DNA of 64,000 bases from Eretmocerus hayati (GCA_029851415.1 CM056741.1:178109021-178173020); one strand, 5' to 3'. Numbered from the stretch's first letter, positions 1-12,586 are shown. The notes: generated by a model from the sequence alone, not told the origin. Translations and numbers: made by a program.

Positions 1-1980
1 TCCGATAAAATTCAGAAATATTGATTTTTTCCGAAATCCCTCTACAGATTTTTTTGATTCTAGTTGGAAAATCACCACGAGGATACCCCGGAAAATATCC
101 GACAAGAAAATCCCATAATGACGCACCTTTCACTTTTTCGGCTTTCCGACCCACCGTGGCATATTGAAGAAAAAATGGTGGCGTGAAGAAAAACGACTGC
201 ACAGTCGATCGAAATACAATTTCCACGGAAATTTTTGTCTGGTTCGAGCGGGTTTTGATCAGGGAAGGACATAAGCCCATGTTAGCTTGCTTTTGAATTA
301 GCAACTTTCCAATGACACAAGACGGTCTAATTCATCCAAATTATTATTTCGTTAAAATTGATGTTACTGAAAAAAGGTGGTTGAGTAGCCATTGACTCAC
401 GTAGTTGCTGGGACAACTACTTCAAGAGTCATGACCAAGAATCAATTCTATTGGTTTCATTGAACAGCTACTGATGGCCTAAATGACGAGTATTACAAAG
501 ATACTCAAGTCATAGATAAATTGAAAACTTTCACTGCATCCGTGGAATGCAATCGACAGGTCTGGGATATTGAGGAAATGTATTATAGCTTCTCACCTGC
601 ACCCTCTACAGACTTCTCTCTTGTCTTCTTCTTTCCAACTCTACGCACGATTGTACTGGCCAGTACACTGATCTCTCACCTCTCAATATTTTTCAATATT
701 GAATGTATCATACGAGAAAATTAATAATTGGTGTTGGGATGCTAATTGATCTATCTCTTCCTCTTTATTAACCTTGCACGATTATTCTCAATAACTATCT
801 CTTTAACTGTTTCCTCTTCTGATTATTTTTCAGAGAAATTCTTCACGGTGGGCATAAGGTTCGAGCATCAAAATATCTCATCTCACCAATTTCAAACTCC
901 TAATTTATCAATCACCACTTCCTCTCCACTTGCTCTCTCTTTTTCTATCAGAATTTCCAATTTTAATGAATAACATAGTATCTAATCTTTTGACTTTTAT
1001 CCTATTCATTTTTCATCAACTGTACTCAAATATCTATATTGCATCATGCCTGTACTTTTTGTAAATCAACCGAGTCGCAGAAAATTCAATAAATTCAATA
1101 AATTGAAAGTACATATGAACGAAAGAATTCGCTTCGTTGCAAATTTGCTGTTGGCATTGTGAATGATCACACTCACGTGCTTTGAAACGATTGAAAACAA
1201 GTTTATGAACAAAATTAGTCATTTTGAGACTTTTATTTGCTTCAAAAATTCCAATCGCAATTCTACTTACCTTGAACATTGTCTCAATTAAAATGAGATT
1301 CATGTATTCAAATATTCCATCAAACTCAACTATGATTCCCCTCACCGGTGGAAATCAAAATTGAAAGAATCATTAAATTATTCCGACTAGGTCATACGAA
1401 CTTTATCGGAATAGAGATTCTACCGTATTGAGCTCTACACATGATTCCAATTCCGATCCCTTCTCCTCTGCACCAAGATTGTATCCTGCATCGTCATGCA
1501 ATGGTTGTTCTCTATCATCTTATCTCTCACCAACTACTCTCAATCTTTCACGATCACTCACGTAAGTACAATAATACTCTCTTATCTCTACTTTTTTTCT
1601 TTGAAAGCACTTGATTTGGATCCATTTCTTAGCCTATCTCAATGAATACTCATCATCAAATCCTGCAACGTATCTCAAACGTTTGTACACGATTAATGGA
1701 AATCCTCCAAATTTTTAATACAATCGAATGTTGATCTTCAAAGGCAAACCTGGCTCTATATTCAATTCATGTAAATGTACTCGGACAGTTACTGTTTTAC
1801 TGTTTTCACGAAGCAAGGCTTCAACGTTCTCACACTTATAAGAGTAACTTCAATGTAGTTTTTCCCAAAATTGATCATTAGGGAAGGGTGTAAATTGCTT
1901 GTTTTCTTGAATATATTCACTGGATTGCGAGGAACAGGAAATTGGAAGATTTCCTAGTAATTATTTCCATCTATAATATT
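1..1980. other. AT-rich sequence with no recognised feature
   Basis: I see only short chance reading frames here. A pyrimidine-rich run ending in TTTTTCAG near 831 could act as a splice acceptor, but no convincing coding sequence follows it. No repeat matching the rest of the window was noticed. Confidence 0.5.
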
Positions 1981-2143
1981 CCTCCTGCTCGGTTCTCGAA
2001 AAGAGGGGGAACATCCGTTAAAAAATGTCACAAAAATCGGTGCACGTAGTAATTTTTGACAAGTCCATAAGAATAGAATCCCGTTCAAATCAGACCCGAA
2101 GCTGCTTGGTTCTTAAAATACGCTAAAAAAATGGTGTTTTCAG

Positions 2144-4179
2144 CACGGTGCTCGGGAAACAGCGATAGGTTGAACAAAATTGTCACCAAAAAGTGAACAC
2201 GTGGTGATTTAGTACTACCCCCAAGGATTAAGAATCCGTTTCAACTGAAATGGAGCAATCCCCCCTTTTTAAATGCGAGCTCAATCCGTATTTTCGAATA
2301 ATAGTTGCCCGAATCACTTTTACTCGTTAAGACAGTCATGTCTTTCGTCGGTCATAACTTTGGCCCATCTCAATATTTTCCAACGTACCTTAGCTCATTT
2401 TGAAGCTCTTAAATTAATCTTCAAAATAAATCTAAGTGCGTTTGATTCTGATCGACTAGAGCAGAGCTATCTTACTTTGAACCGATACTTGGAATTTTTT
2501 TTTTCTGACAAAATGCGAATTTTCGAGCTTCTATCTCCGACGCATCTTGATGTATCCGCACGACCTCAAGCGCGTTCGGAAGTTCATCTCAGGACTTTGA
2601 AAACTAATTGAATTAACCTTCAATTCTATGTATTAGGACCAAACTATGTTGTTATGAAACGATAGAGCTTTCGTTTACTGAAAAAAGACGTTTCAGAAGT
2701 GAACCGATATCGAAATATTCCGACTGACATGTTAATAATCTCCATTTATTGTGCAGCAGGAAAAAAGACATTGTAGCTGGATGGTGTTTTGAAATTGTAT
2801 GCCGACGATAACATAAACTACTTATCACATATGAACGGAAAGTGCAATATTTCTTACAAGATTGAGCCTTTATTCCATGATCACAGATCCTGAAAATTCA
2901 TGAACAAAGTTTAATTTGACTATGAGATTTCCATATATTTACACATTTTATCTCTATTTACAATAAACTCCTAAATACCAATATACTAAGTCAGTGATCA
3001 ATCAACACGATGAGACTTGAGTGACATGAGCAGGGACTGGGTTGTGCTATGACCTCTTGATGAATTCCATCTGACATAATAGGATGGTCGTTGATTGGGA
3101 TTCATGCTGATTTCTGAAGCAGTATCATTTATTTGAATGTCCTTTGGAAGAAGTGCAATGCCGAGACTTATTGGATACACATGATGTATATGGTGTATTG
3201 TAAACTTATTGTCAACAATTGATATTGTGTTATTGAGATATGTCTGTTTCCTACAAGCTATTTATGTGCATCGATTGAGGATATCTGATTATTAATCAAA
3301 TGTTGAAGAGTCAACTTCATCGATCACTGACTTAGTATATTGGTATTTAGGAGTTTATTGTAAATAGAGATAAAATGTATAAATATATGGAAATCTCATA
3401 GTCAAATTAAACTTTGTTCATGAATTTTCAGGATCTGTGATCATGGAATAAAGGCTCAATCTTGTAAGAAATATTGCACTTTCCGTTCATATGTGATAAG
3501 TAGTTTATGTTATCGTCGGCATACAATTTCAAAACACCATCCAGCTACAATGTCTTTTTTCCTGCTGCACAATAAATGGAGATTATTAACATGTCAGTCG
3601 GAATATTTCGATATCGGTTCACTTCTGAAACGTCTTTTTTCAGTAAACGAAAGCTCTATCGTTTCATAACAACATAGTTTGGTCCTAATACATAGAATTG
3701 AAGGTGAATTCAATTAGTTTTCAAATTCCTGAGATGAACTTCCGAACGCGCTTGAGGTCGTGCGGATACATCAAGATGCGTCGGAGGAGATAGAAGCTCG
3801 AAAATTCGCATTTTGTCAGAAAAAAAAATTCCAAGTATCGGTTCAAAGTAAGATAGCTCTGCTCTAGTCGATCAGAATCAAACGCACTTAGATTTATTTT
3901 GAAGATTAATTCAAGAGCTTCAAAATGAGCTAAGGTACGTTGAAAAATATTGAGATGGGCCAAAGTTATGACCGATGAAAAACATGACTGTCTTAACGAG
4001 TAAAAGTGATTCGGGCAACTATTATTCGAAAATACGGATTGAGCTCGCATTTAAAAAGGGGGGATTGCTCCATTTCAGTTGAAACGGATTCTTAATCCTT
4101 GGAGGTAGTACTAAATCACCACGTGTTCACTTTTTGGTGACAATTTTGTTCAACCTATCGCTGTTTCCCGAGCACCGTG
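2144..4179. mobile_element. Chapaev-like foldback, TCAG target duplication
   Basis: Arms of about 855 bp (2144-2999 and 3322-4179) are near-identical inverted copies. The ends read CACGGTGCTCGGGAAAC inward from both sides. TCAG is found just outside both ends (2140-2143 and 4180-4183), as expected for a 4-bp target duplication. CAC...GTG ends with a 4-bp duplication fit the Chapaev branch of the CMC superfamily as I know it, but no transposase is present, so that assignment is an inference. The arms include a segment (about 2330-2500 and mirrored 3870-4000) that recurs near 52 kb. The high arm identity suggests a recent insertion. The open frames in the arms (112 and 109 codons) are mirror copies and not convincing genes. 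Confidence 0.85.
2998..3250 (-). CDS. Candidate captured coding exon in foldback loop
   Basis: The 322-bp loop between the two arms of element 2144-4179 carries a minus-strand frame of about 84 codons with no stop. It begins after a possible splice acceptor (TTGTAG at 3251-3256, read on the minus strand) and ends in TGA at 2998-3000, exactly where the left arm ends. The peptide is polar and protein-like, for example SYYVRWNSSRGHSTTQSLL, with no motif I recognise. It is not part of the inverted repeat, so it may be a gene fragment picked up by the element (Pack-type capture) or a remnant of the element's own ORF. There is no start codon at the 5' side unless the internal ATG at 3178-3180 is used (60 codons). 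Function unknown; a chance frame is possible. Confidence 0.3.
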
Positions 4180-5137
4180 TCAGATTGATGACGTGCTAAT
4201 CGTTTTTAGCCGATTTGCACATGCGAAACATCCCTTTCGAATTCGGCATAACATTTACATTTTTCTGAATTCCCCTACGCAACTGGGCTCATTTGGAAGC
4301 TTATGACGAAATGCATAAGATTAAATGGAAGAGTTCTGATTTTTTCCCTCCATAAACCGAATACGAGTAAGAACCGTATTACTATTGAAGAATATGATCA
4401 AATCGGTCCTTTCATCCCTAATGAGGGTCTGTCAGCTATTCGGCTCATGAATTCCTTGATTCTCGAAGTTCCTGAACTCGGCTCGGTTTAGTTGAAAGAT
4501 AACTGAAAAATCTACAAATCCCAGAAAAGATATCTCATCTCAACTCTAAGAAACCGAAAGCCTCCTGAACGCGTATCGTAAGAATACCATTTTTCGGGTA
4601 ATTTGTAACTGTACCCCTACTTTCGGCAATATTTTCTATTGACGAAATGGAACGTTCCCTTATTGATTTTGTGGATTTTTCAGTTATTTCTCCACTAAAC
4701 TGAGCTGAGTTGAGGAACTCCGAGAACTGAGAAATGCAAAAGCCGGACGCCTTTCAAACGCGTATCGGTGAAAGGCTCGATTCACTCATAACTCTTAATA
4801 GTAACACTGTTCTCATTAGGTCTGAGGTAAAAAATCAATCCTTTTTCATCTTATTTTGTATATTTTGTCATAGACCTTCAAATGAGCCAAGCTGCGTAGG
4901 AAAACTTGGAAAATTGTAGAAGTTATCCCAAATTTCGAAGGGACGCCCAGCATGTACAATTTAGCTGAGAAACGATTCGCAGGTCATCAATCTAAAAATG
5001 CCACTTCTCAGTACATTTAGAAAATTGAGCAGCTCCTGGTCTGATTCCAACGGGATTCTACTCGTATAGAGTAGGAGAAAATGACTACATGCGCTGATTT
5101 TGGTGACATTTTTGAACGGATATTCCCATGCACCGTG

Positions 5138-6317
5138 CCTGAGTGAGTGTGAGGGTGAAACAGAACATTGGGGATGATCAATACCTAGGAGTAACTACAG
5201 TTGTATCAAAGGGTCGATGAAAAAATATTTCCTGAGCGCTAAAAATGTCATAACTAGGGTTGGCAGGATCAAGGGACTAGGTGGTTAAGAAGAGTGAAGT
5301 GAACCTTGTTCGGTATCTCCCCGAAGTATTTTTTCCCCACTTCTCACCCCAAGCTATGAAATAAACAAAAATCTGCAGGTCCCAGAGTTGCCTTAATTTT
5401 GAGTGGCACCCTAAAAGCTCTCTTAGAAAATGCAAAAAAACCCGCGTATCTTCTATGCGCTTGCATTTTGACGAATCTCAACGAATCGCTCTAAATTTTC
5501 TTCTGCACATCCTTCAAACTACATCAATCAATAAGTAAGTATTCTTGTTATGACAACTTTGGATTTCGGCCCTAAAAAATTCCTGAAAATTAAAAATCGA
5601 TTTTTATTAGCCTAAATACTCGGGTAAATGTTAGAACCCATTGAAACGTTTTTACCACGCCATTTTGTATCGGATACATTCCCAAGTAATGGAAACCGGT
5701 TAAAACGCCATGCGGGGCCTGCAGGACCCATTACCAACATGTTGAATTTCATACATCCATGTCAACATTCCATACCTCTCAAGGTTCCATCATCTTGTTT
5801 TAGGTATACCTAACTATTTTGTATGGTTATTGAGGTCTATCAAGCGTCTTCAAGTTTCCAGCTTTCTTCCGAAACACCATGCAGCTGAATTTAGAAATCG
5901 TCAAAAATGACCCGTCACTGTACGAGCACTATTCGACGTTTTCTGAGTTTTTAATCGAGTTTGAGTCTACGAGGTTTGTCAGTGATATAAATAGCACTCC
6001 TTTGACTCAGAATGCTCGCCTAAAATGTTCATAAGTAATCAAATTTGTGAGAAATCTCAACATGAAGCTTTACATTACGGGACTCATAGCTGATGTTCTA
6101 GCTGATGTTTCATGAGATTCTGTATGCATTGCGCATGATCGGAACCTCCAAAGAAGCGAATTGAATCGAGAAACAAAATATGTACCCGATTTTAAATGGT
6201 CTCGGTTTCTATGGGTTGAAGCAAATTCTGAATCAGTAATTTACATCTCCTGCGCATCCTCGTGCGTTGATCTACGCTCTCGGAAGCAATCGAGAGCTGG
6301 TATGATTCACTTAAAAA
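5138..6317. other. No recognised feature
   Basis: This stretch contains no inverted repeat, long open frame or known motif that I could support. Confidence 0.45.
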
Positions 6318-7224
6318 TGACTTTATGAAGGAGTCAGTTTAACCAAGTAGAACCCCAGATCTAGCTAGTCCGAAAATGAAAAAATCCAAAGCACTGAATC
6401 CGTGAACCCATGGTTCCTTCGGTGGCCCTGAAAAAGGCGAATTTCGAGTTGGAGTGCTTTACAGACATGAACATGTGTTTCTCATGTATTCTTCGACGCA
6501 GAAACCAAATCTGTGATCAATTTTGTACCCAACTTTCGAGATTTTTCTCTTAACTCAAAAAATTGATCCGAGAGTGGAGAGTCATTTTCAGCCTTCTTAC
6601 ACATATCTGAAATGCATAATCATTGTATAGGTTTGAAGGGCGTGTGTTGAATTAAACTTTGTTTTTCGACGTACTCTGAGCAGTTGAATACGATGCCGAT
6701 GGTTTTGAGATTTTAGAATGAACTGAGAGTGAACTCTTTGCTGCAGTAACTAGATCTCGTCCTCTAATCTCATTTTGAAAAACTGCATAATCTAACCAAT
6801 GTCTCGCTCCCGACGCTTCCCCAAGCTTCAAAACCACCGGCATTGTTTTCAGCTGGTCAAAATACGTGGAAAAGCAGAGTTTGATTCAATAAAAACCCTA
6901 TTCAAACCAACCAGGCACGTGTTATGCATCTCAGATGTGTGTAAGAAGAGGCTAAAAACTCTCCACTCTCGGGTCGGTTTTTTGAGCGTAGAGAAAAATC
7001 TCGGAGGTTGAGGACAAAACTGACCACGGATTCGGTTTCTATGTCGAAAAATACACGAGAAACACATGTTCACGCCTGTATAACATTCCAACTCGAAATT
7101 CTCCTTCTTCATGGCCACTGAAGGATCCACGGGCTTACGAATTTGACACCTTGGACTTTTTCATTTCTTGAACCAACTAGTTCTGGGGTTCTATTTCGTC
7201 GGATTGACTTCTTCAAGTAGTCAT
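6318..7224. mobile_element. Foldback element with diverged arms
   Basis: The left arm (about 6318-6712) is inverted at about 6830-7224, with a loop of about 115 bp. Shared blocks include AGAACCCCAGA, GAATTTCGAGTTGGA and AACATGTGTTTCTC. The arms differ at many sites, so this copy is older than 2144-4179. In the right arm the minus strand is open for 93 codons (6849-7130); the same frame in the left arm is similar for about 45 codons and then hits a stop. No known protein was recognised. No target duplication could be fixed. Confidence 0.8.
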
Positions 7225-7295
7225 GTGATATGCAGGATTCATATATGACACTCTGAGAGCATTCTAAAGTGTATATCATTCCAGAACAATATATA

Positions 7296-7319
7296 TCGGG
7301 CATAATAGATTATGCCCGA
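7296..7319. repeat. Perfect short palindrome
   Basis: TCGGGCATAAT, two bases, then ATTATGCCCGA forms a perfect 11-bp stem with a 2-base loop. It stands outside the neighbouring foldback and has no obvious partner. Confidence 0.75.
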
Positions 7320-8461
7320 AGTCCTCCATTTCACGTCGAGATATGTATCGAAACAGACTCAAAATATCCATACGAACACTGATATCCGTGCACCCTACAA
7401 AGCTCTCATCCATCTCAGACTACAATACCGCAGATAACATATGACCAAAACTGTTGTACAGCGCGCAAAAAACATCACATATTCGTAATCCTCAACAACA
7501 TAGCCACAGAAAAATGTCTTACATGTATCCCCTTGCCATTTTCCCCGAGCATCACAGTAACAGATATCTCAATCCACACATAGTATTCAAACAAAATCCT
7601 ACATCTAACGCCTATGGTCCACATCCCCCCTTCAAAGCTTTACATCCAAAGTCAGCTTTGCATGGTCTCGCGGATATCCGCTTGTGGCGAAAATCTTTCG
7701 GACTCCGCAGCTGGATATCTAAAATTCAAATTGGCCTGTCCTATGACAACGAGGCTATCGTATATGTATATATGTGTATGTTTGTGTATCTATGAAGGTA
7801 TAGGCCCGTTAAGGCTGATAGCCATGATGCAGGTTCTGTTGGTGAAAACCACGTAGAAAGCATCAAATATGTAGATTTTGGAAAGCCGTAACGATGCTTT
7901 CAGACGGGATTGGGATTCATCTCTCTACTCTCTATAGGTGTTGGAGACCAAGTCTTTGAGAGGTTAGGTATTACGAAAGGGTGCCTATCGTGTTGTCTTA
8001 TATAAGGTATATGTTTGTCTACTGTTGATGCGATTTGGGCTTTGGCTGGTGAACTTCGATGCTGCTGGAATGTATGTACTGACCCGGTATAGGCTTCCGG
8101 ATGGGATCATGTAGATATGGGGTTAGAAATAGTAAATGCATATACCATTTTCGAGGTAGCTGATCGTCAAGCTCGTTAACGGTGATACGGGGTTTGAAGG
8201 TGGATATGCTATGCAAGCTTATAGACGAGTGAAGTGGACTGGGAAGGGATTTATTCATATGCGTGTTGTTGTTGGATATGAAGAGGCTTACTTTGGTTGT
8301 GAAATTTACTGACGGGGAGTGAAATTTTGATCGGAGATTCTTGGCAAACGTGTACACTCTGGATTCTGGTATTATTGGCAGGAGATTTGACAAAAATCAA
8401 CAGTCTCGTTCTGAACAATGATATTCATTAGAAATTATGGACTGGTTCCAGATAATATCAC
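7320..8461. other. No recognised feature; two chance-looking frames
   Basis: Open frames of 113 codons (7454-7795, plus) and 124 codons (8019-8393, minus) exist, but both have low-complexity composition and no domain that I recognise. Confidence 0.4.
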
Positions 8462-8464
8462 TCA

Positions 8465-8793
8465 CAAGGGGAGTCCGGAGTCTCCGGATCCTGAGATCTC
8501 ACCAAAATTTTTTCACAGTCTCGTACCACCTAGAATATGAAGAATCTGAAGTAACTCTGTCAAATGGGCCTTCTATTCTGAGCTACAGCCAGAAACGTCA
8601 ACATTGCCAGTATATCTATATACATCACTTTTCAACATGGGCCTATATGGGCAATGCTAATGTCATAGGCTGTAGCTCTGAACGGGAGACCCATTTGACA
8701 GAGTTGCTTTGGGTTCTTCATATTCTAGGTGGTACGGAACTGTAAAAAAATTTTGGTGAGATTTCAGGACCCGGAGACTCCGGACTCCCCTTG
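8465..8793. mobile_element. Foldback MITE with TCA duplication
   Basis: A 329-bp element with ends CAAGGGGAGTCCGGAGTC read inward from both sides and arms of about 155 bp. TCA flanks both ends (8462-8464 and 8794-8796), a probable 3-bp target duplication. The inner core (GAGCTACAGCC followed by GACATTAGCATTGCCCAT in the right arm) is also found in the hairpin at 61380-61556, so the two are related. It has no coding capacity. Confidence 0.85.
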
Positions 8794-8796
8794 TCA

Positions 8797-9751
8797 GTCA
8801 AAATTTAAGATAAGAAACAGATCGTCTTAGCTCTGACATATATGATTCAAGAGACAAATTGGAGAGATGCGATCTCACCTGTATCGCCCTAAACCATTTC
8901 ATTCTCCAAATACGCAAATTTTCGTAAACCCCTAAATAGGAATATAACTCCCTATAGGGATAGTATCAAGTACAATTTCCCATAATTGTGCACGATAGCA
9001 CAGTGTTTCACTAGCCCGCCAACAACATCACATGCTTCTTTACCGTAACTCGTTGGAGAGAAACCCCATGATTTCTTTAACGGAGAATGCAAAAGTTTCC
9101 GTGCTTGAAATCGGTTTCAGAAATGTGCAGGTCCTCTATCAGAAATAATTACCACCTTATCAATTGCTTCTAAATAGACGTGATCTATGAGATGATCTCG
9201 TATTATTTTTATCGTCAGTAATGCATGGGATAAATCATGGCTCATATCGTCACACATAACCGCGGAGCTCTACTTCATTCCTTGGTAATAACATGACGCG
9301 GGAAATATAGACACTCATGTGGTATCCCGATAATTACTTTGAACTATATCTTTAGTTGAGATATATGAGCTAACCTCTTTTGATCGGAACCAATTTCCCG
9401 TCAAATCAAAAAATTTTTTGGTAAATTCTAGTTGGGGGAGTGCTGAAAAGTGTCTTCAATAAAGAGATATGACAAAACAACCATTGCGTAAGAGTTTCGG
9501 CTATGTCCCCATATGTGCACATCAGGTCAACGGGGAATGGAGATATCAACAACTGGTTCTAAAAATCACCGATTTCTGTATGAAATTCATGTACGTTGAC
9601 TTTTTCTGATCCAGGAATATGGATATCTTATCGTTACTATGCCAAGAATATGATTGTTAAATAACACAGACAAAAATCAAATCTCTTAAAAAAGGTGAAC
9701 TTCATTCTCAATACACGGGGATGAGATATGAGTCAGAGATATGAGATACCG
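8797..9751. other. No recognised feature
   Basis: AT-rich sequence in which I see no repeat or coding signal. Confidence 0.45.
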
Positions 9752-10369
9752 TCAGATTGGGTAATTTTGGTACGTTTTCGTTGCTTTTCATTTCGTTTGG
9801 CTCGGCATTCCAACATACAGTGACAAAACCCACCTTAACCAGTGGTCAATCGAAAGCTTACAGTCTCAGCTTTTGATTGATGTGCTACAAAGTTCAATCT
9901 GGAGCTGATAGCAATTGAAGAAGTGTACCAAAGTTAGACCTAGATGGGGCAACTTTGGTACACTTACAGAATATCTCAATTCTACCCACCACCATGCGAG
10001 TGAATCAATTTCAATTGTTCAGAAGTCTTGGGCTGAGCTGTTTGAAACATTTTCAAACCTCATAGACCATCACTCGACTCAAGGTGAGATGAAAAGGAGC
10101 TGTCATAGGAAGTTGTATTGAAGTTACCCTATCCTCATGCTTCTTACCCAGAGTGGGGTAACTTTGTTACGTTTTTTCATGGTTTTTTCTTTTTGGAAAA
10201 AAAGTTCTATAAACGACTACAATCATTCACATGGGATCGACGGTGGCTCAACATGTTGTTTATGTGTGTGCCAAGAAGGAAGGATAGGTTTCAGAGCAAC
10301 AGAATCATTTACCTTGCCGAACGCAGCTCTCAAAGTCATTTTCCAGGGGTGTACCAAAATTAGTCTGAC
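9752..10369. mobile_element. Element with GGGTAACTTTGGTAC-type ends
   Basis: The left end (CAGATTGGGTAATTTTGG) reappears inverted at the right end (CCAAAATTAGTCTG on plus). The same word in plus orientation recurs inside at about 9943 (GGGGCAACTTTGGTAC) and 10153 (GGGGTAACTTTG). Related ends occur at 52728-53134 and 54541-55014. A 162-codon frame (10137-10625) runs out of the element and looks accidental. Superfamily unknown. Confidence 0.55.
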
Positions 10370-12514
10370 AATTCGTCATACATTTTTGAGTCAAGAGATA
10401 TTGTTCACCACTTGTTCACACTTGTATTTTCACAACACAAGTAAACCGCGTAAACCTGGTGTTCACTTGTCTGGGCAGAGTTTACACGCTCGGCAATTCT
10501 CTTATATGCTTTCACTTTCCGTGACCGGGCTTAATAAAATATTTTTTTATTTGCCTGAGAAATATACAATGACCTTTCAGTTCGATTTCCAGACCTCATT
10601 CCCAAGTAGTGGGAACGATTTTTAGTTTTTTTTGAAAAACAGATTTTTCAACCCGATTGATTGGCATAAAAGAGCAACTACCAATCAGGTTCTTAATGTA
10701 AAAAAATGCGATATTCATCAATTCGGACCAAAGAAAGGGATCGCGCAAGAATTTTTGGCAAATCTTCAAAACTCAGCCCACAGAGCCGACTCAACCATGT
10801 GTCCACATATGTGTACACCGGTCAAAAGAGGCTAACTCTTTGCACAGTCGCCGAATAATACAAGTAATTTTGTAATATGCTATTTGAAGAATAGTCAAAT
10901 GAGTGATGAATATTTGTAACTCTAAACCTCTTCCCACCTTTTGATCATCCAGTCCATCAATTCGATTCACCGATACCCCAATCCAACCCTACATCACGAG
11001 TCAGTGAATAGCAGAGACGCCTCGAGGCTTTCTATACATACAACAATAGTCGGCTCCAAGCTCATTGGACACGCTGCAGCAAAGAGCTTGCACCGATCGT
11101 TTGCGGCAAGCTGCAAGCTATACCCAGTTAACTCATATATAGCCAAAGTACAACGCTAACACTACCTTGAGCATCTGGTTATATTGCATGCTAATTACAA
11201 CCACGGTAGAGTAGTTGCAGCTGACCATTGGCCGAAGGGAATCGTAGCTCGAGGCTCTTGATTGAATTATTCAACGTCTATACCGGGAGCCAGTCATCGT
11301 TAATCAGCTGTATATACCTCGGATTCTCAATGTACTGAACTAGCTTTGAGGTATATATTGATGGTTGACTTGATGAAGCCCAAACGTGGATCAGAATTGG
11401 TGAGGATAGTCTCGGGATAGTGTTACGCTCGATGAAGGTTGATTTTTGAGTCTTTGAAATGACAGGCACGGAATTCTTGAAAATTTTGATTCCGGTATGA
11501 TCTGGAAATGAGGGCTTTGAATTGGATCATGGGTAATAAATCTGGGAAATTTGTATGGTTATATCAATGATTTTTGCGCTTGTATTAAGCCATTCTGGCA
11601 CAAAGCCATTGAAGTTAATTCAGGCATACCATATGGGAAATTCATAAAAGGATCGATCAACTATGAAATAATGATGAAACTCATAAATTAAAAGCTTTCG
11701 AAGGCGGTTGTTTTTCGTATGAGTCCTATAGATTGATTGTAGAATTATGGATGGATCTGTGAGTTCATCAATAAATGACTTCTCAGAGTTCTTCATCATT
11801 GGATGTCATAATGATCTCAATGTAAAAAAGTTACTCAATTGCAGCTAAGATAAGTTCATCAATGGCCAAGTGCTTACTTGAACTGAAGCATTTTCTGAGG
11901 TTATGTTTGATATTCTGAATATCTGAGCTACCATGATGGCCAACTTCAGCACCAATGCAAGATATTCATAACGATACTTCCATATAATATATGTAATATG
12001 AGTTTCAAAATGACAAATGAGATAGTTTCACGAATGTGTGGAACACTTTTCTTCCTAATTAATGAGTCGATCTGAATAATATCACATGACGATTGAAAAA
12101 AGTCCACCTATATATTAGAAACAAGGTATTCGAATCTCTCAAGTGTAAAGGATCTATTAGAGCTATTCCAGTCAAGACTGTCCAAATGAAGTAAGATCAA
12201 AAAGTTAAATTCCCTTTCACGATAGAGTATATGATTCTAGAGTTAAAGTGAGCTGACGCATATTTATTCTTTCAGCCCAGATCGACTTTGCATCGGAGCT
12301 ATTCGAAATTCTAGTTTGAAGCTGGAAATTGAAATTAGTATTCTGAAATCAGTAAATGCTCCAAAACTTCACTCAACGTAATCTATCAGAAAAAGCCCCT
12401 ACGGTGCTCGAAAATTTACATCGAATACAAAATGTGCCAAACTGATGAAGACTGAAAAGATTCGATAACTTAAGAACAGAAGTTCGTATCCTCTTGAATT
12501 TTTTTAGTGAGTAC
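10370..12514. other. No recognised feature
   Basis: Over 2 kb of AT-rich sequence with short chance frames only. I found no matching inverted copy elsewhere in the window. Confidence 0.4.
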
Positions 12515-12586
12515 CTCAGATGATGCTGAGCATGCAATTGGTCTGTTAGGCGCTGAATAATCGTGGTAGCTGCTAGAATTATTTTC
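12515..12586 (-). CDS. Candidate 72-bp host exon
   Basis: On the minus strand a strong acceptor (TAATTTTCTTTTTCAG) is followed by exactly 72 bp with no stop in the frame encoding ENNSSSYHDYSAPNRPIACS, then GAG and a GTACTCAC donor-like site. The length is a multiple of three, so inclusion or skipping would keep the frame. The serine-rich peptide matches nothing I know. No neighbouring exon was identified, so this could be one small exon of a gene with very long introns or a chance pairing of splice signals. Confidence 0.3.

Larger units (their letters stand above)
1981..5137. mobile_element. Foldback element interrupted by a second foldback
   Basis: The left arm (about 1981-2143, continuing at 4184-4530) is the inverted copy of the right arm (about 4660-5137); the loop is about 130 bp. 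The outer right end reads CACGGTGC on the minus strand, and both arms share AACGGGATTCTA and AGATTGATGAC. The left arm is split exactly where element 2144-4179 starts: reading from the sequence before 2144 straight into 4184 restores continuity with the right arm. Its end resembles that of the inner element, so the two look like members of one family. The left terminus is degraded and its position is approximate. No coding function was recognised. Confidence 0.8.

Noticed and set aside
10137..10625. 162-codon frame
   Set aside because: It starts inside one repeat element and runs out past its end, with no conserved motif.
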